Source: Nitrosarchaeum sp. (lineage in GTDB: Archaea > Thermoproteota > Nitrososphaeria > Nitrososphaerales > Nitrosopumilaceae). Taken from it: DNA of 64,000 nucleotides. The notes under the pieces were generated by a model. The model made no database searches and had not been told where the DNA came from. It worked only from the letters and a program-made list of their open reading frames with translations. This document shows positions 60,371-64,000 of this stretch, one piece after another. Both the position numbers and the translations under genes were made by a program. Location: positions 437,632 to 501,631 of the forward strand of contig JAHFUM010000001.1 of the NCBI GenBank assembly GCA_023265135.1, read 5' to 3'. Position 1 is the first letter of the stretch. Every line of letters starts with the position of its first letter.

Positions 60371-62149
60371 ATGGCAGCTAAAGGTAGAATTGTTTGGGTA
60401 AGCGGTCCAGCAGTTAAGGCTGATGGAATGTCTGATGCAAAAATGTATGAGACAGTAGTTGTTGGTAACTCAAAATTAGTGGGCGAAGTAATTCGTCTAA
60501 CTGGCGATGTTGCATTTATTCAAGTTTACGAATCTACAAGTGGTTTAAAACCTGGTGAACCCGTAATTGGTACAGGAAACCCACTAAGTGTTTTATTGGG
60601 TCCAGGTATTATTGGCCAAATTTACGATGGAATTCAAAGACCATTAAAAGAATTATCAAAAGCTTCTGGTTCATTCATTGGCAGAGGCATCACTACAACT
60701 CCTGTAGATATGATAAAAAAATATCATTTTGTTCCAACTGTTAGTAATGGCGATGTTGTTGCTGCAGGAAATGTCATTGGAACTGTTCAAGAGACTGACC
60801 TTATTGTTCACTCTATTTTGGTTCCCCCAGATCATACTGGAGGAAAAATCTCAAATATGGTAAGTGAAGGAGATTATAATCTAGAAACAGTACTAGCTAC
60901 TACTGAAAAAGATGGACAAAAAATCCCTCTTAAAATGTATCACAGATGGCCTGTTAGAAAACCCCGTCCATACAAGAACAGATACGATCCAACAGTTCCA
61001 CTTCTTACAGGACAACGTGTTATTGATACATTTTTCCCAATCGCAAAAGGTGGTACTGGTTCAATTCCAGGTGCATTTGGAACAGGAAAGACAGTTACAT
61101 TACATCAAATTGCAAAATGGGCTGATTCCCAAGTTGTAGTTTACATTGGATGTGGTGAAAGAGGAAACGAAATGACTGAAGTACTTGTTGAATTTCCACA
61201 TCTCAAAGATCCCCGCAGTGGTAAACCACTTATGGATAGAACAGTTTTGGTTGCAAACACAAGTAATATGCCAGTAGCTGCAAGAGAAGCAAGTATCTAC
61301 ACTGGTGTAACAATTGCTGAATATTATAGAGATATGGGTTATGATGTTGTACTTGTAGCAGATTCTACTAGTAGATGGGCAGAGTCACTTAGAGAAATGA
61401 GTGGAAGGTTAGAAGAAATGCCCGCAGAAGAAGGTTATCCATCATATCTTGCATCAAGATTAGCAGAGTTTTATGAAAGAGCCGGTCGTGTTAGAGCTAT
61501 TGGAAGTCCTGATCGTGATGGTTCAGTTACTTTGGTTGGTGCTGTTTCACCATCAGGTGGAGACTTTACTGAACCAGTAACAACACACACAATGAGATTT
61601 ATCAAAACTTTCTGGGCTTTGGATGCAAAACTTGCTTACTCTAGACACTATCCTTCAATTAATTGGATGAATAGCTATTCTGGCTATCTAGGTGATATTG
61701 CAAAATGGTGGGGTGAAAATATCAACCCTGATTGGTTGTCTCTTAGAAGTGAAGCTTATGGTGTTTTACAAAGAGAGGATACACTAAAAGAAATTGTCAG
61801 ATTGTTAGGTCCAGAAGCATTACCTGACGAAGAAAAACTAATTCTTGAAGTTGCAAGAATGTTAAAGATTGGTCTATTGCAACAAAATTCATTTGATGAT
61901 GTCGATACTTATTGTAGTCCGCAAAAACAATACAAATTATTAAAACTACTAGTCGAATTTTACAGACGAGGTCAACATGCACTAAAAGAAGGTGCATCAT
62001 TAGCTGATATTCGTGCAATGTCTATAGTTTCAACATTGCTCAAAGCAAGAATGGATATCAAAGATAATGAAATATCAAAACTTGATCAATTAGATATTGA
62101 TATGAAAGAACAATTCAAATCTATCATAGGAGTAAAAATTACAAATTGA
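60371..62149 (+). CDS. atpA: A-type ATP synthase catalytic subunit A
   Basis: A 592-residue catalytic subunit that makes ATP from the ion gradient. The P-loop is [19 protein letters not shown], the Walker B region [20 protein letters not shown], and the A-type-specific nonhomologous insertion (about residues 110-190) is present. No intein interrupts the P-loop. Its TGA overlaps the TTG of subunit B. Confidence 0.95.
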   Translation: MAAKGRIVWVSGPAVKADGMSDAKMYETVVVGNSKLVGEVIRLTGDVAFIQVYESTSGLKPGEPVIGTGNPLSVLLGPGIIGQIYDGIQRPLKELSKASGSFIGRGITTTPVDMIKKYHFVPTVSNGDVVAAGNVIGTVQETDLIVHSILVPPDHTGGKISNMVSEGDYNLETVLATTEKDGQKIPLKMYHRWPVRKPRPYKNRYDPTVPLLTGQRVIDTFFPIAKGGTGSIPGAFGTGKTVTLHQIAKWADSQVVVYIGCGERGNEMTEVLVEFPHLKDPRSGKPLMDRTVLVANTSNMPVAAREASIYTGVTIAEYYRDMGYDVVLVADSTSRWAESLREMSGRLEEMPAEEGYPSYLASRLAEFYERAGRVRAIGSPDRDGSVTLVGAVSPSGGDFTEPVTTHTMRFIKTFWALDAKLAYSRHYPSINWMNSYSGYLGDIAKWWGENINPDWLSLRSEAYGVLQREDTLKEIVRLLGPEALPDEEKLILEVARMLKIGLLQQNSFDDVDTYCSPQKQYKLLKLLVEFYRRGQHALKEGASLADIRAMSIVSTLLKARMDIKDNEISKLDQLDIDMKEQFKSIIGVKITN

Positions 62150-63531
62150 CAGCTGAAGGAGGAGTTCAATACAGCAAGATTGCAGAAATCAAAGGTCCTT
62201 TAGTAGTTGTTGATGATGTTGAAAATGCAGCATTTGATGAACTAGTAGAAATTGAAACTAAAGAAGGGGAAAGAAGATTAGGCAAAGTTCTTGAAGTTGG
62301 AAATGGCAAAGCAATAGTTCAGGTATTTGAGGGAACTACTGGATTATCTATCTCTGGCACTAGTGCAAAATTTGTAGGCAAACTCATGGAAATGCCAGTA
62401 TCAAAAGAAGTTCTTGGAAGAGTATTTGATGGATTAGGAAGACCAAAAGATGGACTACCAGATCCAATTGCTGATAAATTCATTGATATCAACGGAGAAC
62501 CAATGAATCCAGAACAACGGGAATATCCAAAAGATTTCATTCAAACAGGTGTTTCTGTTATAGATGGAATGATTACTTTAGTAAGAGGACAAAAACTACC
62601 TATATTTTCTGGTTCAGGTATGTCACATAACATTCTTGCAGCACAAATTGCAAGACAAGCAAATGTTGTTGGTACAAAAGATGATTTTGCAGTAGTATTT
62701 GCAGCAATTGGGGTGCAATATAGTGAAGCAGAATATTTTAGGAGAAGTCTTGAAGAATCAGGCGCACTAAAAAGAAGTGTTCTATTTCTAAATACAGCAG
62801 ACGATCCTGCAATTGAAAGAATCATCACTCCTCGTGTAGCATTAACTGTAGCAGAGTATTTGGCATTTGATCTTGGAATGCATGTTCTTGTAATACTAAC
62901 TGATATGACAAATTATGCAGAAGCACTTAGAGAAATCAGTGCTGCAAGAGAAGAAGTACCTGGAAGAAAAGGTTACCCCGGTTATCTCTACACTGATCTT
63001 TCAACAATTTATGAAAGAGCAGGAAAATTAAATGGAAGAAAAGGCAGTGTCACTCAAGTTCCAATTTTATCAATGCCATCTGATGATATTACTCATCCAA
63101 TTCCTGATCTCACTGGATACATTACAGAAGGTCAAGTTGTACTTGGGAGAGATTTATTCCGACAAGGTGTTTATCCACCAATTAATATCTTGATGAGTCT
63201 TAGTAGATTAATGAAAGATGGAATTGGTGCTGGAAGTACAAGAGAAGATCACAGTGAAGTCTCAAATCAAGTTTATGATGCATACTCTAGAGCGCAAGAA
63301 GTGAGAGCATTAGCTGGAATTGTAGGTAAAGCAGGATTGACAGATATTGATTTAAAATACATGGATGTCGGTGATGTCTTTGAAAAAGAATTTCTTACAC
63401 AGGCAACTGATGAAAATAGGACTATCGAAGAAACCCTTAATTTACTCTGGAAAATTGTTTCAAAACTTCCAAAGAATGAGATTACTAAAATTAAAGACAA
63501 ATACATAGACCAATACTATCGGGAAAATTAG
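62146..63531 (+). CDS. atpB: A-type ATP synthase regulatory subunit B
   Basis: A 461-residue non-catalytic B subunit. Family signatures: [40 protein letters not shown] (the degenerate P-loop) and [20 protein letters not shown]. It starts with TTG 62146 inside the A stop codon (TTGA), a tight translational coupling. Subunit D follows after 4 bases. Confidence 0.95.
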   Translation: MTAEGGVQYSKIAEIKGPLVVVDDVENAAFDELVEIETKEGERRLGKVLEVGNGKAIVQVFEGTTGLSISGTSAKFVGKLMEMPVSKEVLGRVFDGLGRPKDGLPDPIADKFIDINGEPMNPEQREYPKDFIQTGVSVIDGMITLVRGQKLPIFSGSGMSHNILAAQIARQANVVGTKDDFAVVFAAIGVQYSEAEYFRRSLEESGALKRSVLFLNTADDPAIERIITPRVALTVAEYLAFDLGMHVLVILTDMTNYAEALREISAAREEVPGRKGYPGYLYTDLSTIYERAGKLNGRKGSVTQVPILSMPSDDITHPIPDLTGYITEGQVVLGRDLFRQGVYPPINILMSLSRLMKDGIGAGSTREDHSEVSNQVYDAYSRAQEVRALAGIVGKAGLTDIDLKYMDVGDVFEKEFLTQATDENRTIEETLNLLWKIVSKLPKNEITKIKDKYIDQYYREN

Positions 63532-63535
63532 CAGC

Positions 63536-64000
63536 ATGTCATTTGGACAGAATGTAGCTGCAACAAAAATTGAACTCCTAAAATATAAAAAATCTAGTCA
63601 AGTCGCTAAAATGGTTCAGAAAATTTTAGACGATAAACGTAAAGTTCTTTTAAAAAATATCGAAGAAATGATTGAAGAAGCCTCAAAAGCCAGAGGTGGA
63701 ATTTGGGATCCATTACAAGATATTTACAAATCAGTCAATGAAGCATATCTTGCATTAGGAACTAACACTGTAGATTCTGTTGCTGAATCCACACCACCTG
63801 TAATGGAAGTAACTGTACACACAAGAAGAGTTGTAGATGTAAAAATACCAGCCCTTACAGTAACAGAAAAAGATACAAAATCAATGCCATACGGATTTGC
63901 TGATACAAATTCATCTATAGATAGAGCAGCAAAACAGATCAAAGAATTACTCCCAAAAATCTGTAAAGCTGCAGAATATGAAAATTCAATTTTCAGTCTT
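63536..64000 (+). CDS. atpD: A-type ATP synthase subunit D (partial, right edge)
   Basis: ATG 63536 opens SFGQNVAATKIELLKYKKSS, followed by a long helix (VAKMVQKILDDKRKVLLKNI) and a variable middle with PPVMEVTVHTRRVVDVKIP, as in subunit D, the central rotor shaft. The frame stays open to the window edge (155 codons), so the C-terminal helix is missing here. Confidence 0.9.
   Translation, partial: MSFGQNVAATKIELLKYKKSSQVAKMVQKILDDKRKVLLKNIEEMIEEASKARGGIWDPLQDIYKSVNEAYLALGTNTVDSVAESTPPVMEVTVHTRRVVDVKIPALTVTEKDTKSMPYGFADTNSSIDRAAKQIKELLPKICKAAEYENSIFSL

Noticed and set aside
60371-62149. Intein in ATP synthase subunit A
   Set aside because: The P-loop GAFGTGKT and the flanking sequence are continuous and the length is normal, so there is no intein.
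1-64000. CRISPR array or complete transposase gene
   Set aside because: No regularly spaced repeats and no transposase or integrase protein were found among the frames; the Cas4-like gene stands without other cas genes.

Overview
The window is a contiguous, ordinary chromosomal stretch of an ammonia-oxidising archaeon of the Nitrosopumilus type (Nitrososphaerota/Thaumarchaeota). The archaeal assignment rests on glycerol-1-phosphate dehydrogenase, proteasome beta subunit, RpoL, TFS, PCNA, the beta-CASP termination factor, pantoate kinase plus phosphopantothenate synthetase, and A-type ATP synthase subunits. The lineage is suggested by the ammonium transporter with an N-terminal signal sequence, cobalamin genes (cobJ, bluB), a stand-alone MtrA-like protein, strong A+T richness, very tight gene packing, frequent TTG starts and TATA boxes 25-30 bases before the start codon, as expected for leaderless mRNAs. 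The species is inferred from content, not proven.

Layout. 1-5.3 kb: a degenerate RecA-like protein (cut by the left edge), a class V aminotransferase broken by a one-base frameshift, a stand-alone RAM domain, a cyclase, an AMMECR1/MEMO1-associated radical SAM enzyme, a small phosphatase and two tandem paralogous microproteins. 5.3-8.1 kb: rpoL-tfs-pcn-aspartate kinase, an information-processing cluster. 8.2-17 kb: a secreted repeat protein, cobJ, tyrS, small DNA- or zinc-binding proteins, a DegT aminotransferase overlapping an MtrA-like gene, a MazG-type NTPase and a PfkB kinase. 17-24.8 kb: small zinc-ribbon proteins, a membrane protein, cyclophilin, HTH protein, two tRNAs (Arg-CCT with a probable D-loop intron, Val-GAC), bluB, a CopD-like protein, rtcA. 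24.8-35 kb: nadM, class V aminotransferase, FKBP, egsA, psmB, fttA, sepF, a PP-loop tRNA thiolase-like enzyme, an M24 peptidase and a methyltransferase. 34.9-38.8 kb: a coenzyme A operon in reverse orientation (pantoate kinase, phosphopantothenate synthetase, panB, coaBC, a coiled-coil microprotein). 38.9-49.6 kb: PhoU-like regulator, Nudix, two-domain Lrp regulator, a MacB-type ABC exporter with a surface protein, UbiB kinase, Hsp20, tmk-HD-pyrH.

50.0-51.2 kb is the most unusual part. A 1,229-bp unit has perfect 51-bp terminal inverted repeats (56 bp with one mismatch), is flanked by an 11-13 bp direct duplication of the host sequence, and carries no transposase: only a SIR2-like gene and an oppositely oriented ribbon-helix-helix gene, the two overlapping in a way that suggests an internal deletion. 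It reads as a non-autonomous mobile element carrying a SIR2 cargo, recently inserted between a small hypothetical gene and an LEA14-like gene.

51.3-64 kb: LEA14-like protein, a 36-residue membrane microprotein with a strong promoter and terminator, a Cas4-like protein that seems to lack its nuclease residues, ATP synthase subunit C, the ammonium transporter, a sulfurtransferase, and the divergent ATP synthase genes I (reverse) and E-A-B-D (forward, D cut by the right edge). No rRNA, CRISPR array, intein or complete transposase was seen.
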